Assembly (NCBI RefSeq): GCF_016917755.1
Contig: NZ_CP070326.1
Location: 9,672,001 to 9,736,000, forward strand
Direction of reading: 5' to 3'
DNA from: Streptomyces noursei
GTDB taxonomy: Bacteria > Actinomycetota > Actinomycetes > Streptomycetales > Streptomycetaceae
DNA: 64,000 nt
A program made the translations under genes and the position numbers. Of the stretch, positions 1-8,345 are shown piece after piece (position 1 is the stretch's first letter; each line of letters opens with the position of its first letter). The notes under the pieces were generated by a model, which worked only from the letters and a program-made list of their open reading frames with translations, had not been told where the DNA came from and did not search any database.

Positions 1-725
1 ATTCCGACTGGGACCTGGGCGTCTACTACCGAGGCACACCGGACCTGCCCGCACTGGCGGCGCTGGCGGCGGACGTGACCGGCGGCCCGGTCGAGATACA
101 CCCACCGGGCGCCTGGGGCCCCTGGGTGAACGGCGGGGCGTGGCTAGTCCTGCCCGACGGCAGCCATGTGGACTGGATCTTCCGGGACATCGACCGGGTA
201 CGGCGGGTGTGGGAGGACTGCCGCGCCGGCCGCTTCGAGACCGGCATACAGGCCGGCCATCCCCTGGGCTTCTGGTCCCCCGCCTATCCGGGCGAAGTGG
301 CCCTCGGCCAGATCCTGGCAGACGGCTCCGGGGAGTTGGGCCGCCTCAAGGAGGCGACCGGCACGTATCCCGAGCCGCTGCGCGAGGCACTGACCGCTGC
401 CGCCGTCTGGGACGCGGGCTTCTCGGTGGCGTTGGCGGCCAAGTCGTCCGCGGCCACGGACGTCCTGCATGCCTCCCTGTGTCTTTCCCGGGCCATAGGC
501 GCCCTCGTCCAGGCCCTGCACGCCCACCACCGCGTCTGGTGCCTGAACGAGAAGGGCGCCCTGGCGACGGCTGCCACCCTTGCCCACACCCCACCGGACT
601 TCGCCGCCCGCGCCAGCGCCCTGCTCGGCGAACTCGGCCGCACCCAGGCCCAGTTGCGTTCCTCCGTCACCCGGGCGGAACACCTGGTGGCGGAGGTACA
701 GGGGGTGGTCACTGGGGAGCGGTGA
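1..725 (+). CDS. Nucleotidyltransferase-domain protein, 5' end missing
   Basis: The reading frame is open from the left edge of the window to a TGA at 723-725, so only the C-terminal ~240 residues are present. The first residues, SDWDLGVYYRG, are the D-x-D core of the nucleotidyltransferase (DNA polymerase beta-like) fold, usually preceded by a G-S motif that lies outside the window. A GPWVNGGAWL stretch and a V-D-W-I-F-R-D segment follow, as in actinobacterial nucleotidyltransferase-domain proteins related to antibiotic nucleotidyltransferases. The substrate cannot be told from this. The annotated frame is preferred over an internal ATG because the motif lies upstream of any internal start. 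It converges on the aldo/keto reductase. Confidence 0.8.
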   Translation, partial: SDWDLGVYYRGTPDLPALAALAADVTGGPVEIHPPGAWGPWVNGGAWLVLPDGSHVDWIFRDIDRVRRVWEDCRAGRFETGIQAGHPLGFWSPAYPGEVALGQILADGSGELGRLKEATGTYPEPLREALTAAAVWDAGFSVALAAKSSAATDVLHASLCLSRAIGALVQALHAHHRVWCLNEKGALATAATLAHTPPDFAARASALLGELGRTQAQLRSSVTRAEHLVAEVQGVVTGER

Positions 726-763
726 CACGAGGGGAGGGCGGAGGCGCAATGGGCCGGCCTCCT

Positions 764-1804
764 TCATGCATGGCGGGCCGGGCCGCTGCCCGCACCGGAG
801 ACCGTGATGGCGGTGGCGATCTCCTCGATGTCGGCCGGTGTCAGCTCCAGCGAGCCCGCGCCGATCCAGCCGTCCACCTGGGCGGACTTGCGCGCGCCCA
901 CGATCGCCCCGGTGATGCCGGGCCAGGCGAGCGCCCAGGCGATGGCGACCTCGGCCACACTGCGCCCATGGCGTTCGGCGATCGGCCGCAGCGCCTCGGC
1001 GAGTTGGAGGTTGGCGGTCAGGCCGGTCGTGAAGTCGTGGTGGGCGGTCCGCCAGTCCTCGGCGGGCAGGCCGGCCACACGCTCGGTGGAGAAGGCCCCG
1101 GTGAGCAGGCCGGACTGCAGTGGCGAGTAGACGATCACGCCGGTCTCGTGGGCGTGTGCCCAGGCGATCTCAGCGGCGGCCGACCGGTTGATCGCCGAGA
1201 ACGGCGGCTGGATGACGTCGACATGGGCGATCTGCTCGGCCGTGTCGAGCAGATCCGGCGTGTGATTGGACAGCCCGATGGCCCGGACCTTGCCCTCGGC
1301 CTTCAGGTCGGCCATGACCTGCCAGTACTCCTCCAGCGGGGTGGCGTTGGGTGATACGGCGCCGAAGCCGCCACCGGCGTACTCCAGCGATTCGCCGGTG
1401 TCGGGATAGTGCACCTGGTACAGGTCGATGTGGTCGACGCCCAGCCGTCGCAGGGAGTCTTCGACCTCGCGGCGGACGCTGGCGGGCTTCATGATCCGCC
1501 GAGGTGCGGCCGCCGGATTCTCCGGGTCCCAGACCAGGCCGACCTTGGTGAAGATGTACGGGCGGTCGGCCTGCGGCAGGCCGGCGATGGCCTTGCCGAC
1601 CAGTTCCTCCGAGTGGCCCAGGCCGTACACCGCGGCGGTGTCGATCCAGTTGACGCCCGCGTCCAGCGCGTGGCGGATCGCGGCGACCGACTCGGCGTCG
1701 TCCGTGGCACCCCAGCTGAAGGTCCAGCCCGAGCCGGACACGGCCCACGAACCGAAGCCCAACCGGGTGATCTCCATGCCGGTACGGCCAAGCGTGACAG
1801 TCAT
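764..1804 (-). CDS. Aldo/keto reductase
   Basis: Encodes 346 residues, normal for the aldo/keto reductase superfamily, an NADPH-dependent (beta/alpha)8 barrel. It opens with LGRTGMEITRLGFGSWA. The catalytic Asp and Tyr are visible in DTAAVYGLGHSEE near residue 60, the Lys in IFTKVGL, and the cofactor-binding IGLSNH and V-Y-S-P-L-Q-S-G segments further on. The chosen start is the ATG at 1804, preceded by AGGAG; a longer frame upstream lacks family similarity. It resembles the 'general stress' AKR group with unknown physiological substrate and stands alone. Confidence 0.9.
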   Translation of the reverse strand: MTVTLGRTGMEITRLGFGSWAVSGSGWTFSWGATDDAESVAAIRHALDAGVNWIDTAAVYGLGHSEELVGKAIAGLPQADRPYIFTKVGLVWDPENPAAAPRRIMKPASVRREVEDSLRRLGVDHIDLYQVHYPDTGESLEYAGGGFGAVSPNATPLEEYWQVMADLKAEGKVRAIGLSNHTPDLLDTAEQIAHVDVIQPPFSAINRSAAAEIAWAHAHETGVIVYSPLQSGLLTGAFSTERVAGLPAEDWRTAHHDFTTGLTANLQLAEALRPIAERHGRSVAEVAIAWALAWPGITGAIVGARKSAQVDGWIGAGSLELTPADIEEIATAITVSGAGSGPARHA

Positions 1805-2062
1805 GAGTGATGCGCTCCTGTGAATCGGAAAAGCCGGAACCGTTCCGGCGGATTCGACTTTCGGCGATGCACGCCGGGGCGGGCAGTGCTCGGCTCTGCC
1901 TAGGCACGCCATGACCAGGTCGCGTCCGACGGGTCGGCGGGCAGCCACTGCCGCGGGCGCGATGCGTTGTTCTCCCCTGTGCCGCATCAGTGGGGTCGTC
2001 TCCCGGCCGCCGGTCCCGGCAGTCGGCTACGGCTCGGCGAAACCAGAGGGAGGGGGATCCGG

Positions 2063-2658
2063 GTGCCGAGCCGTATACGACGACGGACCGCGGGGGTGCT
2101 GGGTGCCGCGCTGCTGGCCGGGGCGGTCCTGGGCTGTGCACGGGACGAGGGTGAGCACGTCGTGTCGGTGGGCGGTGCCCGTTCGGCGTGCGAGCTGCCG
2201 GTGACGTTGGAGATTCCGACGCCGTGGAAGAAGTCGCTGGACGAGGACGCGGCCGACAAGAAGCGGTCCCGGTACGCCCGCTGCCGCCTTGAGCTCGGGA
2301 CCGGGAAGACGGCGCTCGCCTTCTGGGTCGACGTCTACGACAAGGGCAGGACAAAGACGAGCGCCGATCCGCTCAAGGCGCTGCTCGACTACGACGGCCA
2401 GGGCATGTCCAACTACGCGAGTACTACGGCAGCGAGTACGAGAACCGGTTGACGATCGCGGGGCACCCCGCCGCGGAGATGGGCTACACGGTCAGCCCGC
2501 CGACCGCCCACGACGAGTCCTTCCGGAGGCGGATGTTCGCCGTGGTCACGCCCGACGCCACGATCATGGTGGGGGTGGGCGGCGACAACCCCGGCGCCGA
2601 CGAGCGCACCCGCGCGCTCTACGACCGGGTGAAGTCCTCCCTCCGGTTTGCCTCCTGA
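2063..2658 (+). pseudogene. Lipoprotein gene split by a frameshift
   Basis: A GTG at 2063 behind a GGAGGGGGA ribosome site starts a protein with an Arg-rich n-region, a hydrophobic core and a lipobox (AVLGC, Cys about residue 26), so a secreted lipoprotein is expected. The first frame runs to a stop at about 2452. Clear coding continues in the next frame (REYYGSEYENRLTIAG onward) to 2658. The switch, equivalent to loss of one base, lies near 2413-2422. Taken together the protein would be about 198 residues. I recognise no domain. Either a real inactivating frameshift or a sequencing error is possible. Confidence 0.6.
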
Positions 2659-2885
2659 CCCTTTGACGACCTGTCGGCGGTCCTTCCCCCGTCCGCCCCG
2701 ACCGGCGTTCTGGGGCAAGTGCGGCTCCCGTCGCCCCCGTTCGGACTCGGCCGGATCGCCGCGTCCTACACGGCCCTGAAGGGGCGGCGGCCCGGCTCGT
2801 CACCGACCCACCCTGTGGACAGGGCCTGGGGCGGGTCCGCGAAGTCCCGCCTGCCGGGCGGACGACGAGACTTTGCGGGCACCAC

Positions 2886-3521
2886 CTAGCTGCTGACGCC
2901 GACCGCGTGGGCGTATGTGCGGGGGTCCGGGATGAGGTCGAGCATGGCGCGGGCGACGTCGGCGCGGGGAACGGAGCTGCCGGACGGGCCGCCTTCGACG
3001 GCGTGGCGGTAGCGGCCGGTGCCCGGCTTGTCGAGCAGGCGGGGCGGGCGTACGGAGGTCCAGTCGAGGTCGGTCGCGCGCAGGACGGCCTCCATGCGTT
3101 CCAGGTCGGTGTAGAGCTCCCTGAGGACGGCCCAGAGCAGGGGGCCGAAGACCCGGTGGGTGAGGAACGGCTGGCCGGCGCCGGTGCGGTTGAGCGGGCC
3201 GGCGCTGACCACGAGGAGGCGGCGCACGCCGGTCGCCGCCATGGCCTCCGTCACTGCGCGGGCCGAGGTGGAGGCGGGGCGCAGCGGGTCGTGGCGGCCC
3301 AACTGGCCGATGCCGGAGAGGACCGCGTCGGCGCCCTCGATGGCGGGTTTGAGGGAGGCGGCGTCGAGGGCGTCGACGCGGACGACCGTCAGGCGCGGGT
3401 GACGCACGGTCAGTTTCTCGGGGCTGCGCAGTGCGGCGGTCACGTCGTGCCCGTCGGCGAGTGCCTGGCCGACGAGGTGCCGGCCGATGCCTCCCGAGGC
3501 TCCGACGACGGTGATGTTCAT
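2886..3521 (-). CDS. NmrA/SDR-type NAD(P)-binding oxidoreductase
   Basis: A 211-residue atypical short-chain dehydrogenase-like protein. The N-terminus MNITVVGASGGIGRHL is a G-x-x-G-x-x-G Rossmann motif for NAD(P), followed by ALRSPEKL and the L-L-V-V-S-A-G-P-L strand typical of NmrA-like proteins. The canonical Y-x-x-x-K pair is not obvious, as is common in this group, so it may be a redox sensor or isoflavone-reductase-like reductase. The ATG at 3521 has GGAGGAGCC just upstream. It is transcribed divergently from a TetR regulator across 145 bp holding two palindromic operators, so it is very likely that regulator's target. Confidence 0.85.
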   Translation of the reverse strand: MNITVVGASGGIGRHLVGQALADGHDVTAALRSPEKLTVRHPRLTVVRVDALDAASLKPAIEGADAVLSGIGQLGRHDPLRPASTSARAVTEAMAATGVRRLLVVSAGPLNRTGAGQPFLTHRVFGPLLWAVLRELYTDLERMEAVLRATDLDWTSVRPPRLLDKPGTGRYRHAVEGGPSGSSVPRADVARAMLDLIPDPRTYAHAVGVSS

Positions 3522-3600
3522 GGCTCCTCCGGTGATCCTTCCTGGCCACCCCCGCGCGGCGGAGCACCGTGGAACGCAGCGGGACACCGCGACGAACAGG

Positions 3601-3646
3601 GGTGAGTGAGCACTTACCCAGCAGTGTGGGTGAGTGCTCACTCACC
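3601..3646. promoter_or_regulatory. Double palindromic TetR operator
   Basis: Two 19-bp arms, 3601-3619 and 3628-3646, are inverted repeats of each other with one mismatch and 8 bp between them. Each arm contains a near-palindrome of the form TGAGTG-nn-CACTCA (right arm) or a variant of it (left arm). TetR dimers bind such 14-16 bp palindromes. The site sits between the NmrA-like gene and the TetR gene, only 20 bp ahead of the regulator's ATG, which fits autorepression and control of both genes. Confidence 0.8.
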
Positions 3647-3666
3647 TGTCAATGTAGGGTCGTCCC

Positions 3667-4326
3667 ATGAGCCACGAAGCCGCCGCCCCGCTGTCCGGAG
3701 GCGCCTTGACGCGCTCCCGCATCCTCGACGCCGCCGCCGCGCTCATGACCAGCGTGGGGCTGACGCATACGACGACCAAGCAGATCGCCAAGGAGGCGGG
3801 ATGCTCCGAGGCCGCCCTGTACAAGCACTTCCGGAGCAAGGAAGAGATCTTCGTGCAGGTGCTGCACGAGCGGGTGCCGCAGTTCGCGGACGCGCTGGCG
3901 GAGCTGCCGGATCGGGCGGGTGACGAACGCGGCCCGGCCGGGCACCTGGAGGAGGTGGTGCGCTCGGCCCTGCGGTTCTACCGGCGGTCGTTCCCGATCG
4001 CGGCGTCGCTGTTCGCCAGTCCGGAGCTGCTGGCGACGCATCGGCGCAAGTTGGACGCGCTGGGTGGCCTCGGGCCGCACAACGCGAGCCGGCAGCTGGC
4101 TGCGTATCTGGCAGCGGAGCAGGAGTTGGGGCGGATCTCCGCCGGGGCCGATCCAGACGCGGCGGCCAATCTCCTGATCGGGGCCTGCTTCCACCGGGCG
4201 TTCCTCGACCTGTTCTTCGACGGGGAGGCGCCCGCGGGTGGGCTGCGGCCGGCGGGCGAGCAGGAGTTCGTGGCGGAGACGGTGCGGGCGCTGCTGGGCG
4301 GACTCTCGCCGTCGGGCGGCGCCTGA
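3667..4326 (+). CDS. TetR/AcrR family transcriptional regulator
   Basis: A 219-residue one-component regulator. Residues about 15-60 form the TetR helix-turn-helix: LTRSRILDAAAALM, then TTKQIAKEAGCSEAALYKHF with the conserved Y-K-H-F ending. The remainder is a helical ligand-binding and dimerisation domain with no recognisable ligand class. Start is the ATG at 3667; the leader is very short and without a strong ribosome site. Its probable operators lie immediately upstream and are shared with the divergent NmrA-like oxidoreductase, suggesting control of a small detoxification or redox response. Confidence 0.92.
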   Translation: MSHEAAAPLSGGALTRSRILDAAAALMTSVGLTHTTTKQIAKEAGCSEAALYKHFRSKEEIFVQVLHERVPQFADALAELPDRAGDERGPAGHLEEVVRSALRFYRRSFPIAASLFASPELLATHRRKLDALGGLGPHNASRQLAAYLAAEQELGRISAGADPDAAANLLIGACFHRAFLDLFFDGEAPAGGLRPAGEQEFVAETVRALLGGLSPSGGA

Positions 4327-4376
4327 CGGGTCGGCGGGCGCCGGGGCGGTGGCGCTCGCCGCGTCCCTGGGTGGTC

Positions 4377-4940
4377 TCAGGCCCATGCCTCCGGCGGGAA
4401 GAGGCCGTCAGCGGTGCGTTCGAAGGCGAGGAGGCGGCGCTTGCGGTCGAGGCCGCCGCCGTAGCCGGTGAGGCTGCCGTTGGCGCCGACGACGCGGTGG
4501 CAGGGGACGATGATGCCGATCGGGTTGCGGCCGTTGGCCAGTCCGACGGCGCGGGAGGCGGTCGGGTTGCCGAGCCGTTCGGCGAGTTGCCCGTAGGAGA
4601 GCGTCTCGCCGTACGGGATGGTGCACAGGGCGGCCCAGACACGGCGCTGGAACGGGGTGCCGTGCAGGGCGAGCGGCAGGTCGAAGGTGGTCAGTTCGCC
4701 CCGGAAGTAGGCGCGGAGCTGGGCGATGGTTGCGGCGAAGGGCGGTTCGTCGGGGTCGGCGGGGGTGCCGAAGGTCTCCTGTGGTGGGCGGTGGCGCTGA
4801 TCGGTCATGTAGAGGCCGCTGAGCGCGTCGCCGCGGGCGACGAGGGTGAGCGGGCCGACGGGGGTGTCGTCGAGGACGGTGTGGGTGACGGACTCGGTGG
4901 GGACCCTGGTGGCCGTGGTCGCCGTGGTGCGGGTGGGCAT
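4377..4940 (-). CDS. ogt: Methylated-DNA--protein-cysteine methyltransferase
   Basis: O6-alkylguanine-DNA alkyltransferase that transfers the alkyl group from damaged guanine to its own cysteine in one suicidal reaction. The 187-residue protein has the N-terminal ribonuclease-like domain (VGPLTLVARGDALSGLY), the helix-turn-helix segment (YGETLSYGQLAERLG), the Asn hinge region and the active site IVPCHRVVG. The ATG at 4940 is preferred to a TTG at 4952. The upstream Ada/AlkA gene ends at 4949, so the two form an alkylation-repair operon. Confidence 0.95.
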   Translation of the reverse strand: MPTRTTATTATRVPTESVTHTVLDDTPVGPLTLVARGDALSGLYMTDQRHRPPQETFGTPADPDEPPFAATIAQLRAYFRGELTTFDLPLALHGTPFQRRVWAALCTIPYGETLSYGQLAERLGNPTASRAVGLANGRNPIGIIVPCHRVVGANGSLTGYGGGLDRKRRLLAFERTADGLFPPEAWA

Positions 4941-4948
4941 CGTGGGGC

Positions 4949-6421
4949 TCAATTCGTCGGGAGGTGGTTGATGGGGTGGTCGTCGGTCGCCCAGAGGTAC
5001 TGGACGGCGTAGGCGCGCCAGGGGCGCCAGCGGGCGGAGTGCCGGGTCAGGGCCGCGGGGGTGGCGGGCAGGCCGAGGCCGGCGGCGGCGCGGCGCAGGC
5101 CGAGGTCGGTGGGGGTGAAGGCGTCAGGGTCGCCGAGGGCGCGCATGGCGATGCATTCGACGGTCCAGGGGCCGATGCCGGGGAGCGCGGCGAGGCGGGC
5201 GCGGGCCTCGTCCCGGTCGCTGCCGACGTCGAGCTGGAGGGTGCCGGAGGCGAGCGCCGCGACGACGCCGGTGAGGGTGGCGCGGCGGGTGCGGGGCATG
5301 GCGAGGGTGTCCGGGTCGAGTGCGGCGAGCGCGGTGGGGGTGGGGAAGAGGTGGGTGAGGCCGCCGCCGGGGTCGTCGATCGGTTCGCCGTGGGCGCGGA
5401 CCAGGCGGCCGGCGTGGGTGCGGGCGGCGGCGGTGGAGACCTGCTGGCCGAGGACGGCGCGGACCGCGAACTCGTCGGCGTCGGTGGTGCGCGGCACTCG
5501 GCGGCCGGGGGCCTTGTCGACGAGCGGGGCGAGCTGCGGGTCGGTGCGCAGGAGGCCGTCGACGGCCTCCGGGTCGGCGTCGAGGTCGAGCATCCGGCGG
5601 CAGCGGGCGATGGCGCCGGCCAGGTCGCGGAGGTCGGTGAGGGAGAGTCGGCAGTCGATGTGGTCGGGGCGGGGGGCGAGGGCGACGATGCCGTGGCCAT
5701 AGGGGAGGTCGAGGGTGCGGCGGTAGGCGCCGTCGCGCCATTCCTCGACGCCGGGGACGGCGGTGGCGGCGAGGTGGCCGAAGAGGTTGTCAGGGTTGAG
5801 CGGCTGCCGGAAGGGGAGCCGCAGGGTGAGGGTGCCGGGGGTGGTGGGGCGGGGGCCGGGGCGGGCGCGTCCGCGGAGTTCGGTCGGGGAGAGGGCGAAG
5901 ACCTCGCGGACGGTCTCGTTGAAGGAGCGGATGCTGGCGAAGCCGGCGGCGAAGGCGATCTCGGCCATGGGGAGTGCGGTGGTCTCGATCAGGAGCCGGG
6001 CGGTCTGGGCGCGCTGGGCGCGGGCCAGGGCGAGGGGTCCGGCGCCGAGTTCGGCACGCAGTTGGCGTTCGATCTGGCGGGGGCTGTAGCCGAGGCGGGC
6101 GGCCAGGCCGGGGACGCCGTCGCGGTCGACGATGCCGTCGGCGATCAGTCGCATGGCGCGCGCGACGAGGTCGGCGCGTTCGTCCCACTGCGGGGAGCCG
6201 GGGCTGGCGTCCGGGCGGCAGCGTTTGCAGGCCCGGAATCCGGCCTGCTGGGCGGCTGCGGCGCTGGGGTAGAAGCGCATGTTCTGGGGCTTGGGGGGCA
6301 CTACCGGGCAGCTGGGTCGGCAGTAGATGCCGGTGGTGACGACGGCGATGTAGAACCATCCGTCGAAGCGGGCGTCCTTGGATTGCACGGCGCGCAGACA
6401 GCGCTCGGTGTCGGTGTGCAT
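4949..6421 (-). CDS. alkA: Ada-type methyl sensor / AlkA 3-methyladenine DNA glycosylase fusion
   Basis: A 490-residue fusion common in actinobacteria. N-terminus (about 1-75) is the Ada metal-binding domain with four zinc-ligand cysteines in GIYCRPSCP and FRACKRCRPD; the first would accept methyl groups from phosphotriesters. Next is an AraC helix-turn-helix (about 85-185, with AEIAFAAGFASIRSFNETVR). The C-terminal half is AlkA: an N-terminal beta domain, then the helix-hairpin-helix LPGIGPWTVECIAMRALGD and the downstream Asp used in base excision. It both senses methylation damage and removes alkylated bases. ATG at 6421 has GGAGG immediately upstream. The ogt gene follows directly. Confidence 0.93.
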   Translation of the reverse strand: MHTDTERCLRAVQSKDARFDGWFYIAVVTTGIYCRPSCPVVPPKPQNMRFYPSAAAAQQAGFRACKRCRPDASPGSPQWDERADLVARAMRLIADGIVDRDGVPGLAARLGYSPRQIERQLRAELGAGPLALARAQRAQTARLLIETTALPMAEIAFAAGFASIRSFNETVREVFALSPTELRGRARPGPRPTTPGTLTLRLPFRQPLNPDNLFGHLAATAVPGVEEWRDGAYRRTLDLPYGHGIVALAPRPDHIDCRLSLTDLRDLAGAIARCRRMLDLDADPEAVDGLLRTDPQLAPLVDKAPGRRVPRTTDADEFAVRAVLGQQVSTAAARTHAGRLVRAHGEPIDDPGGGLTHLFPTPTALAALDPDTLAMPRTRRATLTGVVAALASGTLQLDVGSDRDEARARLAALPGIGPWTVECIAMRALGDPDAFTPTDLGLRRAAAGLGLPATPAALTRHSARWRPWRAYAVQYLWATDDHPINHLPTN

Positions 6422-6528
6422 GTCCTCCAGGATTCCTCAGCCGACCGGGGTGGGCTGGCGGAAATCCGACATCAACCTCGGCTCATCAGCCCGGACGTCC
6501 GCGACCTCGGCGGGCCCGGGCGGCGCGT

Positions 6529-6826
6529 TCATTCCTCGGCGAGGGCGGCCTCACAGGCGGTGCGGGCGCGGTTGTCGAAGTCCACTAAGCGGATCTCGTC
6601 GAAGGCGTCCGGGGCGGCGGCGAGCGCGGCGCGGACGGTGGCCACGGCGATGCGGGCGGCGCCGTCGATCGGCCAGCGGTAGACGCCGGTGGGGATGGCG
6701 GGGAAGGCGAGGGTGCGGGCGCCCAGTTCCTCGGCGATCCGTAGGGATTCGCGGTAGCAGGAGGCCAGGAGTTCGCTGCGGTCCTCGCAGGTGGAGTGGA
6801 CGGGGCCGACGGTGTGAAGGATCGAC
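6529..6826 (-). pseudogene. Macro-domain protein, 3' fragment
   Basis: Residues of the C-terminal half of a macro domain (ADP-ribose or O-acetyl-ADP-ribose binding/hydrolysis) are present: LHTVGP, EDRSELLASCYRES, TLAFPAIPTGVYRWP and a tail ending AALAEE at 6529. The N-terminal half with the ARGDIT and N-A-A-N-S loops is missing. The frame upstream of LHTVGP runs into sequence without family similarity and antisense to the Nramp-like gene. The break falls at the same point of the domain as in the damaged copy near 11.1 kb; the intact relative is at 61.2-61.7 kb. Probably non-functional. Confidence 0.6.
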
Positions 6827-6839
6827 CCACGTCCCGACA

Positions 6840-7011
6840 GGCCCGGCAGCGCCTGTACGAGACGGTCGACGACTCGTGGTTCACGGCCCGTACGCTGGAC
6901 GGCTTCCCCATGGAGGCCGTACGCCCGTACCTGCTGGGCGAGGACGCGCCCAGCCTCAACCGCCTGAACACGGCGTGGATCCTCCTTACTCACGGCGAGG
7001 ACGCCCGGTAG
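6840..7011 (+). pseudogene. Unidentified coding remnant
   Basis: An open frame ending in TAG at 7009-7011 shows protein-like composition (WFTARTLDGFPMEAVRPYLL, then LNRLNTAWILLTHGEDAR) and looks like the C-terminal tail of some enzyme. No start with a ribosome site fits, and its upstream part overlaps the macro-domain fragment on the other strand. I do not recognise the family. It may be a remnant left by the rearrangement that truncated the macro-domain gene. Confidence 0.25.
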
Positions 7012-7040
7012 CCAGGTGTCTGACGTGGCATGGGGGGTGT

Positions 7041-8345
7041 TCAGGCGAGGCCGAACCAGCCCAGGACCGTCTGGACGAGCAGGATGGTGGACATGGCGGC
7101 CACGCCGACAACCACTGCGGTGGCCGCGATGCGATAGCGCGGGCCGTTGGCCGCCGCGCCGAGCACGGATCGGCGGTTGGTCAGGACCAGCAGGTAGACC
7201 AGGACGATGGGGCTGATCAGGCCCTGGAGGACCTGGGTGCCGATGAGGAGCTGGATGACGTCGACCGGGGTCATGGCGACCACCGCGCCGAGGACGATCT
7301 GGGCGGTGAACAGGCCCAGGAACAGGGGCGCGTCGCGGAAGCTGCGGGAGACGGAGCGTTCCACGCCGGCGGCCTCGCCTATGGCGTAGCTCGCGGACAG
7401 CGGGACCACCGCGCCCGCGAGAGCGGAGGCACCGATCAGGCCGAGGGCGAAGAGGAGTTCGGCGTTCTGGCCGGCCACCGGTTTGAGGGCCTCGGCGGCC
7501 TGGGCGGCGGAGTCGAGCGGGCCGGTGCCGCCGATGGCGGAGGCGGTGGCGATGATGATGGTCAGGCTGATGATGCAGGCGAAGACCGCCCCCGTCACCG
7601 CGTCCAGCCTGATCAGCCGGTAGTCCTCCGGCTTGGCACCGCGGTCCACGACCCCGGCGGCGGCGTAGAACTGCATGTAGGGGCTGACCGTGGTGCCGAT
7701 CAGGGCGACCGCGAGGAGGATGAAGTCCTTGCTCGGCTCGACGTGCGGGACGACCAGGTGTTTGCTGACCTCGCCCCAGTGCGGGTGGCCGAGGATCATC
7801 GCGATCGGGTAGGCGAAGAACGCCAGCGACATGATCAGGAAGATGCGTTCGGCCCACCGGTAGGAGCCGAACAGAACGAGTGACCACAGCAGGATCGCGG
7901 CCGGCGGGATGACCGCCCACTTGGGCACGCCGAGGAGTTCGAACGCGGCGCCGATGCCGGCGAACTCGCTGACGACCAGGCCGGTGTTGGCCAGCAGCAG
8001 GCAGAACACCGCGAGTCCGGTCAGGCGCAGGCTGAACTGTTCGCGGATCAGCGCCCCGAGGCCCTTACCGGTGTGCGCGCCCAGGCGTACGGCCATCTCC
8101 TGCACCATCACCAGTGCGATGGTGACCAGCACCATGAAGAACAGCGTGCCGTACGTGAATTGCGATCCGGCCGAGGCGTAGGTAGCGATGCCGGCGGCGT
8201 CGTTGCCCGCGTTCGCGGCGACCAGGCCGGGGCCGGCGATCGCCGCGATCATGGTGATGCGCCGCCAACCGGTGCGGCGTGCGGGGGTTGTAGTGGCCGT
8301 GGGAGCCGCCGGAGTCCCCGCGGTGGTGTCGAGGTCGCGGGTCAC
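7041..8345 (-). CDS. Nramp-family divalent metal transporter, probably Mg2+
   Basis: A 434-residue integral membrane protein with about 11 hydrophobic helices. TM1 carries AAIAGPGLVAANAGNDAAG and TM6 carries TTVSPYMQFY. Canonical Nramp Mn2+/Fe2+ transporters have D-P-G-N in TM1 and M-P-H in TM6; here both are changed, and the M-P-H Met is absent. That departure is reported for Nramp-related magnesium transporters, so Mg2+ is inferred as substrate. The GTG start at 8345 overlaps the stop of the upstream MgtE-like gene (GTGA), and the operon has an M-box riboswitch, which supports magnesium. Confidence 0.85.
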   Translation of the reverse strand: MTRDLDTTAGTPAAPTATTTPARRTGWRRITMIAAIAGPGLVAANAGNDAAGIATYASAGSQFTYGTLFFMVLVTIALVMVQEMAVRLGAHTGKGLGALIREQFSLRLTGLAVFCLLLANTGLVVSEFAGIGAAFELLGVPKWAVIPPAAILLWSLVLFGSYRWAERIFLIMSLAFFAYPIAMILGHPHWGEVSKHLVVPHVEPSKDFILLAVALIGTTVSPYMQFYAAAGVVDRGAKPEDYRLIRLDAVTGAVFACIISLTIIIATASAIGGTGPLDSAAQAAEALKPVAGQNAELLFALGLIGASALAGAVVPLSASYAIGEAAGVERSVSRSFRDAPLFLGLFTAQIVLGAVVAMTPVDVIQLLIGTQVLQGLISPIVLVYLLVLTNRRSVLGAAANGPRYRIAATAVVVGVAAMSTILLVQTVLGWFGLA

